Shown: positions 47,579 to 56,146 of the stretch, in pieces
Position numbering within the stretch: the stretch's first letter is position 1
How the letters are laid out: each line of letters opens with the position of its first letter
NCBI GenBank assembly: GCA_026129465.1
Contig: JAHCIA010000001.1
Location: 2,493,964 to 2,557,963 of the forward strand
From: Flavobacteriales bacterium
GTDB taxonomy: Bacteria; Bacteroidota; Bacteroidia; Flavobacteriales_F; PHOS-HE28
Length of the DNA stretch: 64,000 nucleotides
Direction of reading: 5' to 3'
Program-made: the position numbers and the translations under genes
The notes under the pieces: generated by a model
Database searches by the model: none
Seen by the model: only the letters and a program-made list of their open reading frames with translations
Told to the model about the DNA's origin: nothing

Positions 47579-48142
47579 ATGAAGTCGCTCATTGTGGGGC
47601 TCGGCAACCCCGGACCCGAATACGCGGATACCCGACACAACATCGGCTATCAAGTGCTGGACCTCCTGGCGGCACACAAGGGCGTGCGGTTCCAGCCGGC
47701 GCGCTATGGCGACCACGCGGAAGTGCGCCACAAAGGCCGGGTCCTCGTCCTGATGAAGCCCACCACCTTCATGAATCTCAGTGGGAAAGCGGTGCGCTAC
47801 TGGGTGGAGCAGGAGAAAGTCCCACTTGAGCGCCTGCTGGTGATCACGGACGATCTGGCGCTGCCATTCGGCACGATCCGCATTCGCGCCAAGGGCGGTG
47901 CGGGTGGGCACAATGGCCTCACAAGCATCATCGAATTGCTCGGTACGGAAGAATTCGCCCGGCTTCGATTCGGGATCGGGAGCGACTTTCCCCAGGGCCG
48001 GCAAAGTGAATATGTCCTCGGACCTTGGGGCGCAACAGAACGCGAGACCCTTCAGGCGCGCACTGAGCTGGCGGCCCAGGCGGTGTTGCATTTCGGACTC
48101 ATGGGCGTGACAGCGGCCATGAACGAGTTCAACAAACGCTGA
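47579..48142 (+). CDS. pth: Peptidyl-tRNA hydrolase
   Basis: This 187-residue enzyme frees tRNA from stalled peptidyl-tRNA. Key residues are N10 and catalytic H20 in LGNPGPEYADTRHNIG, MKPTTFMNLSG, the Asp in VITDDLALPFG, and KGGAGGHNGL. It is full length. It follows rplY as in many genomes, but a terminator hairpin stands between them. Confidence 0.96.
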   Translation: MKSLIVGLGNPGPEYADTRHNIGYQVLDLLAAHKGVRFQPARYGDHAEVRHKGRVLVLMKPTTFMNLSGKAVRYWVEQEKVPLERLLVITDDLALPFGTIRIRAKGGAGGHNGLTSIIELLGTEEFARLRFGIGSDFPQGRQSEYVLGPWGATERETLQARTELAAQAVLHFGLMGVTAAMNEFNKR

Positions 48143-48166
48143 GGTCCCGCCCCCTGTGCGGGTGAC

Positions 48167-48174
48167 TAACTTCG
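48167..48174 (+). promoter_or_regulatory. Putative -7 element upstream of ferritin
   Basis: TAACTTCG, one base from TAnnTTTG, lies 18 bases before the ferritin ATG. Confidence 0.4.
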
Positions 48175-48192
48175 CACGCAGAAACACGTCCC

Positions 48193-48708
48193 ATGCTATC
48201 CAAGAAGATCGAAGCTGCCCTGAACGTACAAGTGGCCGTGGAGGCCAGCAGCAGCCAGGCCTACCTCGCCATGGCCAGTTGGGCCGAGAACCAGGGCCTC
48301 AGCGGCACCGCGGCTTTCCTGTACCGCCACAGCGACGAGGAGCGCCTGCACATGCTCAAGCTCGTGAAGTTCATCAATGAGCGTGGCGGTCGTGCCGTCG
48401 TTCCCGCATTGAAGCAGCCGGGTACGAACTACAAGACCATCACCGATGTGTTCCAGGCCCTGTTGGACCATGAGACCAAGGTGACCAACGAGATCAACGG
48501 GGTGGTGGACCTGTGCCTGAAGGAGAAGGATTACACCACGCACAACTTCATGCAGTGGTACGTGGGTGAGCAGATCGAAGAAGAGGCGCTTGCCCGCACG
48601 CTCATCGACAAGTTGAACCTGATCGGCAACGACAAGGGTGGGTTGTACCTCTTCGATCGTGATCTGGAGACCATGAAGGGCGCCGACGGCGGCAATGCGG
48701 CCAGATAG
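48193..48708 (+). CDS. ftnA: Ferritin (FtnA type)
   Basis: This 171-residue non-heme ferritin stores iron in a 24-subunit shell. The diiron site residues fall at E17, E50, H53, E94 and Q127, as in E. coli FtnA. No heme-binding Met pattern of bacterioferritin was seen. It has its own promoter-like box and stands at the end of the plus-strand run, convergent with an M28 peptidase gene. Confidence 0.94.
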   Translation: MLSKKIEAALNVQVAVEASSSQAYLAMASWAENQGLSGTAAFLYRHSDEERLHMLKLVKFINERGGRAVVPALKQPGTNYKTITDVFQALLDHETKVTNEINGVVDLCLKEKDYTTHNFMQWYVGEQIEEEALARTLIDKLNLIGNDKGGLYLFDRDLETMKGADGGNAAR

Positions 48709-48714
48709 GCCCGC

Positions 48715-50202
48715 TCAATCCCAAGGCCAGTCCCCGCCAATGCGCAGGGGTTGTTCCAGGCCCTGCTCCACCAACATCGCGCGGAGTTCCTGCTCCGTGT
48801 ATCTGGCCGGCAGCTTGTCGGCCGCGGCGAGGCCATAGAGCAGCATGCCCACATGGCGTACGTTGTTCACCATGGCCTGCGGGTCCACCAAGTGGATATC
48901 GTCGCAGCTGCTGTGGTAGCAGCCATAGACATGTTTGCCCAGGTCGCTGAGGGGATAGATGACAGGAACGCCGGACATGAGGAAGGGCTGGTGGTCGCTG
49001 TGCAACCAGACCTGTTCGGAAAGCTCACCACGGAAATGCCCGTCAGTGGCAGCGCGGATGTCCTCGTTCAGGCGCCCCATGAGTTCCGCCCATCCCTGGG
49101 GGCCGCCTACGCCGAACCCGTAAGGGTTGCCGCTCATGTCCAGGTTGATCATGCAGCGAATGTTGGCGAGCTCGCCAGCGGCCTCGTAGTGCCGCACCAA
49201 AGCGCGTGAGCCCAACAGGCCTTGCTCCTCGCCCATGAAAAGCACGAAACGCACCGTGCGCTCCGGGCGGAATGGCATGGCCTGCATGGCGCGGGCCAGG
49301 TCCAGGATGGAATAGGCGCCCAGGCCATTATCGGTGGCGCCGGTGGCCAGGTCCCAGCTGTCCAGGTGGCCACCCACCATGATCACCTCCTGCGGCCATC
49401 GGCTGCCGGGTATCTCCGCGATCACGTTGTGCGCCTCCACGACCCGGCTGTCGTTGTTCATGCCCAGCCGTGCGGAGAGAGCTGCGCCTTGGGCCAGCCG
49501 CTGGCGCAGGTTTGCGCCATCCTCGGTGGCCACACAGGCCGCGGGCACCGGGATCAATTGGCCATCGATGGAGGCTGTTCCGGTGAGCAGCACGCCACCC
49601 TCCACCTGGTTCACGAACACGATGCCGGCCACGCCACGACCCAATGCCAGCGCGGCCTTCTCGCTGCGGTGCAGGTTCCTTGTTCCCTCCGGGGCATCCA
49701 CCAGGCCGATGTTCACAAGGGCAAGTTTGCCGCGCAAAGCATCGCCCAGGCGATCCAGATCGGCAGGCAGACCGTTCCCGGCATCGATCAGCGGCGCCTC
49801 CACATCGGCCTCCAAGGGCGTATTGGCCAGTGCCACGGCGCCCAGGTGCAGAAAACCGTGCCCATCGCCAATGGTGAGTTGCACCCGGCCGCGGGACCAG
49901 GCCTGGGCGCTGAATGGGAAACGCTCCACATGCGGCAGTCCGGCGAGGCGGAAGAGACTGTCGGACGAAGCCTCGGCACGGGCACCCTCCGGGCTTCCCG
50001 TAAGCCGGTGGCCGATCGCTTCCACACTCCAGCGCAACCAGCGATAACCTTGGGCGTCCTGCTGCGCCGCGCGGTCGAAAGACCTGAGTCGGTCCAGCGG
50101 CGCCTGGGCGTCCACAGTTCCCTGTTGACAGATGCCCATGAGCAAAAGCCACAGCGCGCGGGCGATGCGGGTACTTTGCCCGGTGTGGCGACGTTTCGGC
50201 AT
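48715..50202 (-). CDS. M28-family metallopeptidase with PA domain
   Basis: A 495-residue protein with an N-terminal signal (to about VDAQ), a PA domain inserted near residues 130-240 (with GVAGIVFVN), and an M28 domain with GGHLDSWD, GATDNGLGAYS, MGEEQGLLGS, INLDMSGNP and HSDHQPFL as zinc-site segments. It is likely an exported aminopeptidase Q / glutamate carboxypeptidase-like enzyme. This is the second M28 gene here; the two differ in domain build and are not a recent duplication. It is divergent from the yfiR-like gene. Confidence 0.9.
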   Translation of the reverse strand: MPKRRHTGQSTRIARALWLLLMGICQQGTVDAQAPLDRLRSFDRAAQQDAQGYRWLRWSVEAIGHRLTGSPEGARAEASSDSLFRLAGLPHVERFPFSAQAWSRGRVQLTIGDGHGFLHLGAVALANTPLEADVEAPLIDAGNGLPADLDRLGDALRGKLALVNIGLVDAPEGTRNLHRSEKAALALGRGVAGIVFVNQVEGGVLLTGTASIDGQLIPVPAACVATEDGANLRQRLAQGAALSARLGMNNDSRVVEAHNVIAEIPGSRWPQEVIMVGGHLDSWDLATGATDNGLGAYSILDLARAMQAMPFRPERTVRFVLFMGEEQGLLGSRALVRHYEAAGELANIRCMINLDMSGNPYGFGVGGPQGWAELMGRLNEDIRAATDGHFRGELSEQVWLHSDHQPFLMSGVPVIYPLSDLGKHVYGCYHSSCDDIHLVDPQAMVNNVRHVGMLLYGLAAADKLPARYTEQELRAMLVEQGLEQPLRIGGDWPWD

Positions 50203-50245
50203 GCGATCGGCTCAGGGCCGCGCCAAAACTAAGCTGGCCCATTCC

Positions 50246-50785
50246 ATGATCGGCCGGGGATACAGGACCCTGTTGGTGCTCCCATTTCTGCTTTGCTCGG
50301 CATTGCCCGTGCAGCGCGACGCGGACAAGGACACCACGGCCATCCTGCAGGCCAACTACCTGTACAACATCGCCAAGCTGGTGGAGTGGAAGGACCCGGC
50401 CATGCGCAATGGCAACTTCATCATCGGGGTCATCGGCAATGCCAACCTGTATCAGGAATTGATCAAACAATACTCCACACGCACCATCGGCAGGCAGCCC
50501 ATTGAGGTGCGCAAGCTGCCGCGTACGGCCGAGGTGGAGCAGTGCCACATCCTCTATGTGGGCCGCGATGATCTGGCCCTGTTGCCGGACATCTACAAGC
50601 GCAACCAGGGCCAGCCCACCATGGTGGTCACCGAGTACCAGGGCGCGCTGGAGGATGGCGCCGTGGTGAACTTCGTGAAGGTGGACAATCTGCTGAAGTA
50701 CGAGCTCAGTCTGGCGAACGCCCAGAAGCACGGCTTGGTCGTGGGGGCCACATTGAAGAATCTTGCACACCGGGTGGAAGAATGA
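50246..50785 (+). CDS. YfiR-family periplasmic protein (DUF4154)
   Basis: This 179-residue protein has a signal peptide (MIGRGYRTLLVLPFLLCSALP) and a YfiR/DUF4154 domain with YLYNIAKLVEW, FIIGVIGN, CHILYVG and the C-terminal VNFVKVDNLLKYELSLANA. In Pseudomonas, YfiR represses the diguanylate cyclase YfiN in the periplasm. Here no cyclase is adjacent; instead a TPR gene and a HAMP-SpoIIE phosphatase follow, so YfiR-like sensing may feed a phosphatase. ATG 50246 gives the signal; the open frame to 50132 overlaps the divergent gene and is unlikely. Confidence 0.82.
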   Translation: MIGRGYRTLLVLPFLLCSALPVQRDADKDTTAILQANYLYNIAKLVEWKDPAMRNGNFIIGVIGNANLYQELIKQYSTRTIGRQPIEVRKLPRTAEVEQCHILYVGRDDLALLPDIYKRNQGQPTMVVTEYQGALEDGAVVNFVKVDNLLKYELSLANAQKHGLVVGATLKNLAHRVEE

Positions 50786-51681
50786 TCCGCGCACGCCACA
50801 TCATCATCACCACCGTGCTGTCGTTGATGGCCGGAACGTGGGTGCGCGCGCAGGGCGACCCCTTGGTCGAAGCGCTTCGCAAGTTCCAGGCTGGCGATCT
50901 GGTGCGCGCCAAGGAACTGATCGACCAGGCCGTGAAGGACCCCGCCCATGCCCAGGACCCCGAGGCCTGGCTCCTGCGTGGCTTTGTGTACAAGGACGGA
51001 TTCAAGGACGCCAAACCCGGCCCCGAAGCCGACCTGGTGCGCAACGAAGCCCTCGCGAGCCTGTACACCTGCATGGGCCTTGACGACGAGGGCACGTATC
51101 GGGAGAATGCCATGCAGGCCTATGACTTCCTTGCGCGCACTTACTACAACGACGCCGCCAAGGCCATGCAGGAGCTCGACGACAAACGCGCCCTGCAGCT
51201 CTACGACAACTACAAGGAAGCCATGTTGCGGGTGGACCCCAGGGCCAACCTGCGCGCCCGTGACATCGAATTCCACAACGCGCTGGGCACCGTGTACACC
51301 AAACGTTTCGACCGGGACCGCACCGTGGTGGACTGGTTCAACAAGGCGGTGGACACCTTCCGCAAGGTGCTGACCATAGACCCGGAGAACTATGGGGCGA
51401 ATTACAACCTGGCCACGCTCTACTACAACAGGGGGGTCTACAACATCCAGCGCATCTCGGCCGACGACGACATTCCCGGCATCCAACGCATCCAGGAGGT
51501 GAGCCGGGAGTACTTCATGGACGCCCTCCCCTACATGCTCAAGGCCCATGACATGAACCCGGGCCGGCGCGAAACCTTGCTTGGCCTGGAGATCATCTAC
51601 TACAGCCTCCAGGACCAGGAACGGTCCGACCTCTACCGCAGGCTGTTCGAGGAACTGCCTCCTGTGGAGCAGGACCGATAG
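50782..51681 (+). CDS. Periplasmic TPR protein
   Basis: This 299-residue protein has a signal peptide ending around VRAQG and TPR-like helical repeats throughout, for example ALRKFQAGDLVRAKELIDQA, AFDxxx-type helices, and VLTIDPENYGANYNLATLYY. The function is not known. Its ATG overlaps the yfiR-like stop (ATGA), and the phosphatase gene starts 11 bases after its end, so the three form an operon. Confidence 0.85.
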   Translation: MIRARHIIITTVLSLMAGTWVRAQGDPLVEALRKFQAGDLVRAKELIDQAVKDPAHAQDPEAWLLRGFVYKDGFKDAKPGPEADLVRNEALASLYTCMGLDDEGTYRENAMQAYDFLARTYYNDAAKAMQELDDKRALQLYDNYKEAMLRVDPRANLRARDIEFHNALGTVYTKRFDRDRTVVDWFNKAVDTFRKVLTIDPENYGANYNLATLYYNRGVYNIQRISADDDIPGIQRIQEVSREYFMDALPYMLKAHDMNPGRRETLLGLEIIYYSLQDQERSDLYRRLFEELPPVEQDR

Positions 51682-51692
51682 ACGGATCCGCC

Positions 51693-53480
51693 ATGGCGAT
51701 GCGTATGACCATCGGGCGGAAGATCGGGATGGGCTTCGGCCTGTTCATCTTCTTCGCGCTCATCGTGGTGGTGCTCACCAACCGCACCCTGGAACGCAGC
51801 CGCGCGATCAACGAACAGATCAACCAGGTCTATTCCCCTTCGGTGGACGCCCTGGTGCGATTGCGCAACCTCACGGTCAGCGCGCACATGCTCATCAAGC
51901 ACTGGGCGCTGCTGGAAAGCCGGGCCGACGCGCCGGAGAAGACCACCCTGGTGGAACTCACCACGCAGGAATTGCCCCGCCTGCTGGACCGTATCGATAC
52001 GCTCATGTCCCACTGGGACCGCGAGGAGGTGGCCCTGATGGAGAGCGCCATCGCCGAGATGCATACGCTCTTCGCCCTGCACGACCGCATCAAGGAAATG
52101 CTGCCCTCGCTGGAAAGCTACAGCGACCCCTTCATCCACATGGCCCGCAATGACATGGCCGAGGAGGGCGGCGTGCTGGACCAGCAGCACGAGGTGGTGC
52201 TCGCGGGCCTGGACCGGCTGCTGGACATGCAGGAGGACAAGCGTCGCCACCTCGGTGGCAGCATGATCCGCAGTTTCGACTCGCTCAAATTCTTCGTGCT
52301 ATATATGGGCATCGTGCTGGTGCTCATCGGTGCGGTCATCGCCGTGCTCATCGTGCGGGGTATCGTGCGGCCCCTGCGACGCCTGCGCAGCGTGCTGCTC
52401 AGCCTGGGGCGTGGCGTGTTTCCCCGCACCCGTATCCGCACCACCAACGATGAGGTCGGCGACATGAGCAAAGCGCTCACCGTGCTGGTGGACGGGCTGC
52501 GCCGGACCACCGAGTTCTCCCATGCGGTGGCCGCAGGCGACTTCACCGCGGACTACCACCCCCTGAGCGGGGAGGATGTACTGGGGCACGCCCTGCTGAA
52601 GATGCGTGACGAATTGGGCGAACGCGAACGCGTGCTGGAGATGAAGGTGATCGAACGCACAGAGGAGGTCGTACGACAAAAGGAGGAGGTGGAACGCCAG
52701 AGCCGCAGGATCGAGGAGCTCTACAACAACGTTACCGACAGCATACGTTACGCCAAGCGCATCCAGGAATCCATTCTGCCACCAGAGCGCCGCATACGGG
52801 AACTCCTGCCCGCGTCGTTCGTCCTGTATCGCCCCAAGGACATCGTGAGCGGTGACTTCTATTGGTTCGACCAGGTGGATGACAAGGTGCTGTTCGCGGC
52901 GGTGGACTGCACGGGCCACGGCGTGCCGGGCGCCTTCATGAGCCTGGTGGGCCACAACGGCCTCAACATGGCGGTGAAGGAACACGGCCGATCGCGCCCC
53001 AGCGAGGTGTTGCGGGAACTGAACCGCATCGCCTATGAGGCCCTGCACAAGGACCGTGAGGAGAGCCTGGTGCGCGACGGCATGGACATGGCCCTGTGCA
53101 GCTACGACCCCGCAGGTCGTGTGCTTGAGTACGCCGGCGCCAACTGTCCGCTTTATGTGGTGCGCGGATCGGAACTCCGACAATTCGCACCCGACAAGAA
53201 CGCCATAGGCAGCCAGCACCTCAATGGCCAGGCTTTCACGGACCACCGGGTGAAGCTCGAACCCGGCGACATGGTCTACATGTTCTCCGACGGCTACGCC
53301 GACCAGTTCGGCGGACCACGTGGAAAGAAGTTCCTCTACCGCCGATTCCGCGATCTGCTCCGGGAGATCAGTGTACTGGACCCCGCGCAGCAGAAGGAGC
53401 GCTTGGATGAGGCCTTCCGCGAGTGGCGAGCGGGACACGAACAGGTCGATGACATCCTTGTGATCGGGATGCGCGCCTGA
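51693..53480 (+). CDS. HAMP-linked SpoIIE-type PP2C phosphatase
   Basis: This 595-residue membrane protein has two TM segments (about 10-30 and 208-230) bracketing a periplasmic four-helix-type sensor region, then HAMP (about 230-283), a coiled coil, and a PP2C/SpoIIE phosphatase domain from about 370 with SGDFYWF, DCTGHGVPGAFMS and the C-terminal DDILVIGMR, providing the metal-binding Asp residues. Such enzymes dephosphorylate anti-anti-sigma proteins. The last gene of the YfiR-TPR operon. The anti-sigma-like kinase at 17742-18179 would be a plausible opposing enzyme, without direct evidence. Confidence 0.9.
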   Translation: MAMRMTIGRKIGMGFGLFIFFALIVVVLTNRTLERSRAINEQINQVYSPSVDALVRLRNLTVSAHMLIKHWALLESRADAPEKTTLVELTTQELPRLLDRIDTLMSHWDREEVALMESAIAEMHTLFALHDRIKEMLPSLESYSDPFIHMARNDMAEEGGVLDQQHEVVLAGLDRLLDMQEDKRRHLGGSMIRSFDSLKFFVLYMGIVLVLIGAVIAVLIVRGIVRPLRRLRSVLLSLGRGVFPRTRIRTTNDEVGDMSKALTVLVDGLRRTTEFSHAVAAGDFTADYHPLSGEDVLGHALLKMRDELGERERVLEMKVIERTEEVVRQKEEVERQSRRIEELYNNVTDSIRYAKRIQESILPPERRIRELLPASFVLYRPKDIVSGDFYWFDQVDDKVLFAAVDCTGHGVPGAFMSLVGHNGLNMAVKEHGRSRPSEVLRELNRIAYEALHKDREESLVRDGMDMALCSYDPAGRVLEYAGANCPLYVVRGSELRQFAPDKNAIGSQHLNGQAFTDHRVKLEPGDMVYMFSDGYADQFGGPRGKKFLYRRFRDLLREISVLDPAQQKERLDEAFREWRAGHEQVDDILVIGMRA

Positions 53481-53491
53481 TAGGTCGGGTG

Positions 53492-54334
53492 CTATTGGAA
53501 GGACCAGCCGCTCGCGGAGGTGCTCGTCTCGCGCGGATTCATCAACATCACGGGGATCTGGGCCTCGTTGGTGATGATCTCCTGCTCGTAGGGCACGCCC
53601 AGCACGCCGAAGATGTTGCCCTGCGCCAGATTCATGATGGTGATCAGATCGGCGTCCACGCGCACGGCGTGTTTCACCACGGCCTTCACAAAATCACCAC
53701 TGTCCTCCTCGGCGATGGTGGCGTCGTGCACGATGCCGCGCTCGTCCAGATATTGATTGGCGAAACGAATATGGTTCTCCAGCTGCTTGTGCAGGAATTC
53801 ATCCTCCTCTTTGGGCACCAGCAGATGCACCTTGCTGTTGAAGGTCTTGGCCATGGCGGCCACCAACGTGAGCTTTTGCCGGGTCTCCTTGTGCAGGTCC
53901 AGGGGCACCACGATGGAGTCGTAGCCACCCTCCTTGATGCCTCGCTCCTGTACCACGATGAAGGGCACCTCCGAATGGGTGATCACCCGGAGCGCACGGC
54001 TGCCGGTAATGAATTGCATGCCTTGCATGCCGTGGGTTCCCATCACGATCAGCGAAGCGTCGATCTCCGCGGCGGCATGGCCGATGTCCTCGTATATGGA
54101 ACCCACGCGCACCAGCTTGTACAGGGGCACGGCCGGGGTCTTGGTACGGGCCTGATCGAGCACCTCGTCCAGCTTGTTGCGCGCCTCATCCACCTCGCCC
54201 TGTTTGGCCACCACATGCAGCAGATAGACCTCGGCACCGGTATGGCCGGCGAGGTTCGCAGCGTGTTCCAGGGCGCATTCGGCCACCCGCGAGAAGTCCG
54301 TGGGGACCAGGATCCGGTTCTTGTGTTCGCTCAT
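53492..54334 (-). CDS. Tandem universal stress protein
   Basis: This 280-residue protein has two Usp domains in tandem. The first begins NRILVPTDFSRVAECALEHA and has IVMGTHG with a degenerate glycine loop; the second starts near YDSIVVPLD. It is a common Bacteroidota form, likely cytoplasmic and nucleotide-binding. The ATG at 54334 (MSEHKN) was chosen over an unsupported extension to 54442. It is convergent with the phosphatase gene (12 bases between stops). Confidence 0.9.
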   Translation of the reverse strand: MSEHKNRILVPTDFSRVAECALEHAANLAGHTGAEVYLLHVVAKQGEVDEARNKLDEVLDQARTKTPAVPLYKLVRVGSIYEDIGHAAAEIDASLIVMGTHGMQGMQFITGSRALRVITHSEVPFIVVQERGIKEGGYDSIVVPLDLHKETRQKLTLVAAMAKTFNSKVHLLVPKEEDEFLHKQLENHIRFANQYLDERGIVHDATIAEEDSGDFVKAVVKHAVRVDADLITIMNLAQGNIFGVLGVPYEQEIITNEAQIPVMLMNPRETSTSASGWSFQ

Positions 54335-54427
54335 GATGCCTTGCTGGTTTTCAACGCCCCGCAGCCAGGGCGAGGCGGCCAAAAGTAGGCAAGATGCGTG
54401 CAAAGGGTAGGGCTTGGCGAAGAGCAG

Positions 54428-54449
54428 ACAGGCGTTTGTCAACGCCTGT
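54428..54449. promoter_or_regulatory. Perfect inverted repeat between usp and ssb
   Basis: ACAGGCGTT and AACGCCTGT form a 9-bp perfect stem with a four-base loop TGTC, followed by TAACGACTAC without a T run. It lies in the divergent gap of the usp and ssb genes. It could be an operator or a transcript hairpin; the lack of a T tract argues against a terminator. Confidence 0.4.
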
Positions 54450-54545
54450 TAACGACTACAAACGGATACTGCCCGGATCGGATCCGCATGGTGGGCCTGT
54501 TTCGCATCGCCGATGAACGAATGTCGGCCCCAAAACCAACCCGCC

Positions 54546-54893
54546 ATGAGTACCTCGATGAACAACAAAGTGCAACTGATCGGCCACCTGGGCAAGGACC
54601 CCGAGTTGAAGGAGACCGGCAATGGCAAGCGCATGCTGCGTTTGAACCTGGCCACCAACGACTATTACAAGGGTGCGGATGGCGAGATGAAGGAGAACAC
54701 CGAATGGCACACGGTCGTGGCATGGGGCCAGGCGGCTGAGAAGCTCGCCGGTGCCGTACGCAAGGGCAGCGGCCTCATTGTGGAAGGACGTCTCACGCAC
54801 CGGGCCTACGAGACCAAGGAGGGTGAGAAGCGATACAGCTCCGAGGTGGTGCTGGGTGCCTACCGCCTGCTGGGTGCCCGTACCACAGCGTGA
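54546..54893 (+). CDS. ssb: Short single-stranded DNA-binding protein (paralog 1)
   Basis: This 115-residue protein is almost only an OB fold: NKVQLIGHLGKDPELKETG, LATNDYYKG, TEWHTVVAWGQAAEKL and GLIVEGRLTHRAYE. It ends at GARTTA, without the flexible linker and acidic tip (DDDIPF-like) that recruits partners in standard SSB. It is a close relative of the protein at 58409-58771. The start ATG 54546 (MSTSMNN) was chosen; ATG 54558 is also possible. A strong hairpin follows. Confidence 0.9.
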   Translation: MSTSMNNKVQLIGHLGKDPELKETGNGKRMLRLNLATNDYYKGADGEMKENTEWHTVVAWGQAAEKLAGAVRKGSGLIVEGRLTHRAYETKEGEKRYSSEVVLGAYRLLGARTTA

Positions 54894-54913
54894 TGCGACG
54901 GGAAGATCGGGCC

Positions 54914-54946
54914 AAAGGGCCGGTGCGAGCTCGCATCGGCCCTTTT
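54914..54946. terminator. Bidirectional terminator between ssb and T9SS gene
   Basis: AAAGGGCCGGTGCGAGC pairs with its near-complement through to CGGCCCTTTT (one G-T pair). The A tract on one side and T tract on the other allow termination in both directions, serving the convergent ssb and minus-strand secreted protein genes. Confidence 0.8.
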
Positions 54947-54950
54947 CTTC

Positions 54951-56144
54951 TCAAGGGTTCCTCAGCACCCGGACCTGTTGCTCGCCACCCTTCTGCAAGC
55001 AGCGGATCACGTAGGCGCCTGGCCGCAAATGACCCAGGTCCAGGGGCATGGGCCCATCGGCATGGCCGCGCACCTCATGCACCACCCGGCCAGTGGCATC
55101 CAAGACGCGAAGCGTGGCCGCGCCATGCGCCAAACCAGTGAGCCAGAGCCTGTCCGCAAAGGGCACCGGATGGGCGCCCAGGGCCATCTGGCCGGCCAGC
55201 TCCTCCGGTGTGGAGGTGACCGCCACGGTAATGGGCACGCAATGCGTCTTGTAACAGGTGTCGGCCACGAGAGGGCCCCAGAAGCGCACCGTGCTGCAGA
55301 GATCATACTGCCCGCCTTGCGCATAAGCGTGAAGGGCGAAACGGCCCGATCCCAGCGGGCTGCCATCGCCGAAATCCCACTCCACCTCATGGTGCATGCC
55401 GGAGGTGGAGGAGGTGTCCAGCGCGCCCACCATGTCCAACGCCTGCACCACCAGGAAACCGGGGGAGAAGAGTTGGTCGCAAGCCACGGGCACAGGACCG
55501 AGATAGAGCCACTTGCAGATTTTCGCCGTGCAATAAGCGGATCCGGCGCCTGTCACAGAGAGGCAGATCTTGTGTGGGCCGGGACCCTGGAACACATGTG
55601 TTGGCGAGGATCCCGACGCGAGGTTGGCATCCCCGAAATCCCACTGCCAGGTGATGATGCCTCCCGGGTAGGAGCTCAGGTCCTGAAAGGTGATCTGCTG
55701 CCCGGCCATGGAGCTGATGGTGAAATCCACGACGAGATCAGCGCAGCTCGCGTCCTGCAGAATGGGCACCACCCTGCAGGTGGTGGTGCTGCAAGGCTGC
55801 AAGCTCAAGTCCATCGCATTCGCCGTCAGACATACCAGATGTTCGCCGGGAACGGGAAAGGTGTGCTCCAGGGTGTCTTCGAACCACTGGTTGAAGTCGC
55901 CGTCGAAAACGCTCCAAACGGTATTGAAGACCGTATGGAAGGGAGTGTCCAGTTCCGGCTCGAAGCGGTAGTGCAGCGGGCCGGTGATCTCGTCGGAGAA
56001 CTGCACGGTCATGTATGGTCCACAGCCCTCCCAGGTACCCTCGTCCGAGCCATCCTTGGTGTGTCCCCATAGTTTTTGACCCCATGCGGTGGAAGACACC
56101 AGCAACAGGGGGATGAAGAGGAACAGTGCGCGTTGGTGATGCAT
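54951..56144 (-). CDS. Secreted PKD-domain protein with T9SS sorting domain
   Basis: This 397-residue protein starts at an ATG giving a signal peptide (MHHQRALFLFIPLLLVSSTAWG). PKD-like domains contain WQWDFGDANLASG and VEWDFGDGSPLGSG; cysteines flank them. The C-terminal 80 residues (from LGAHPVPFADRLWL to EQQVRVLRNP) are a T9SS sorting domain. It is the third gene of the sigma / anti-sigma-like operon, two bases after the previous stop, so it may be a product of that regulon. Its function is unknown. Confidence 0.82.
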   Translation of the reverse strand: MHHQRALFLFIPLLLVSSTAWGQKLWGHTKDGSDEGTWEGCGPYMTVQFSDEITGPLHYRFEPELDTPFHTVFNTVWSVFDGDFNQWFEDTLEHTFPVPGEHLVCLTANAMDLSLQPCSTTTCRVVPILQDASCADLVVDFTISSMAGQQITFQDLSSYPGGIITWQWDFGDANLASGSSPTHVFQGPGPHKICLSVTGAGSAYCTAKICKWLYLGPVPVACDQLFSPGFLVVQALDMVGALDTSSTSGMHHEVEWDFGDGSPLGSGRFALHAYAQGGQYDLCSTVRFWGPLVADTCYKTHCVPITVAVTSTPEELAGQMALGAHPVPFADRLWLTGLAHGAATLRVLDATGRVVHEVRGHADGPMPLDLGHLRPGAYVIRCLQKGGEQQVRVLRNP

Positions 56145-56146
56145 GC

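Noticed and set aside
35701..50202. The two M28 peptidase genes as a recent duplication
   Set aside because: Domain layout and zinc-site flanks differ clearly (only one has an evident PA domain), so they are old paralogs.
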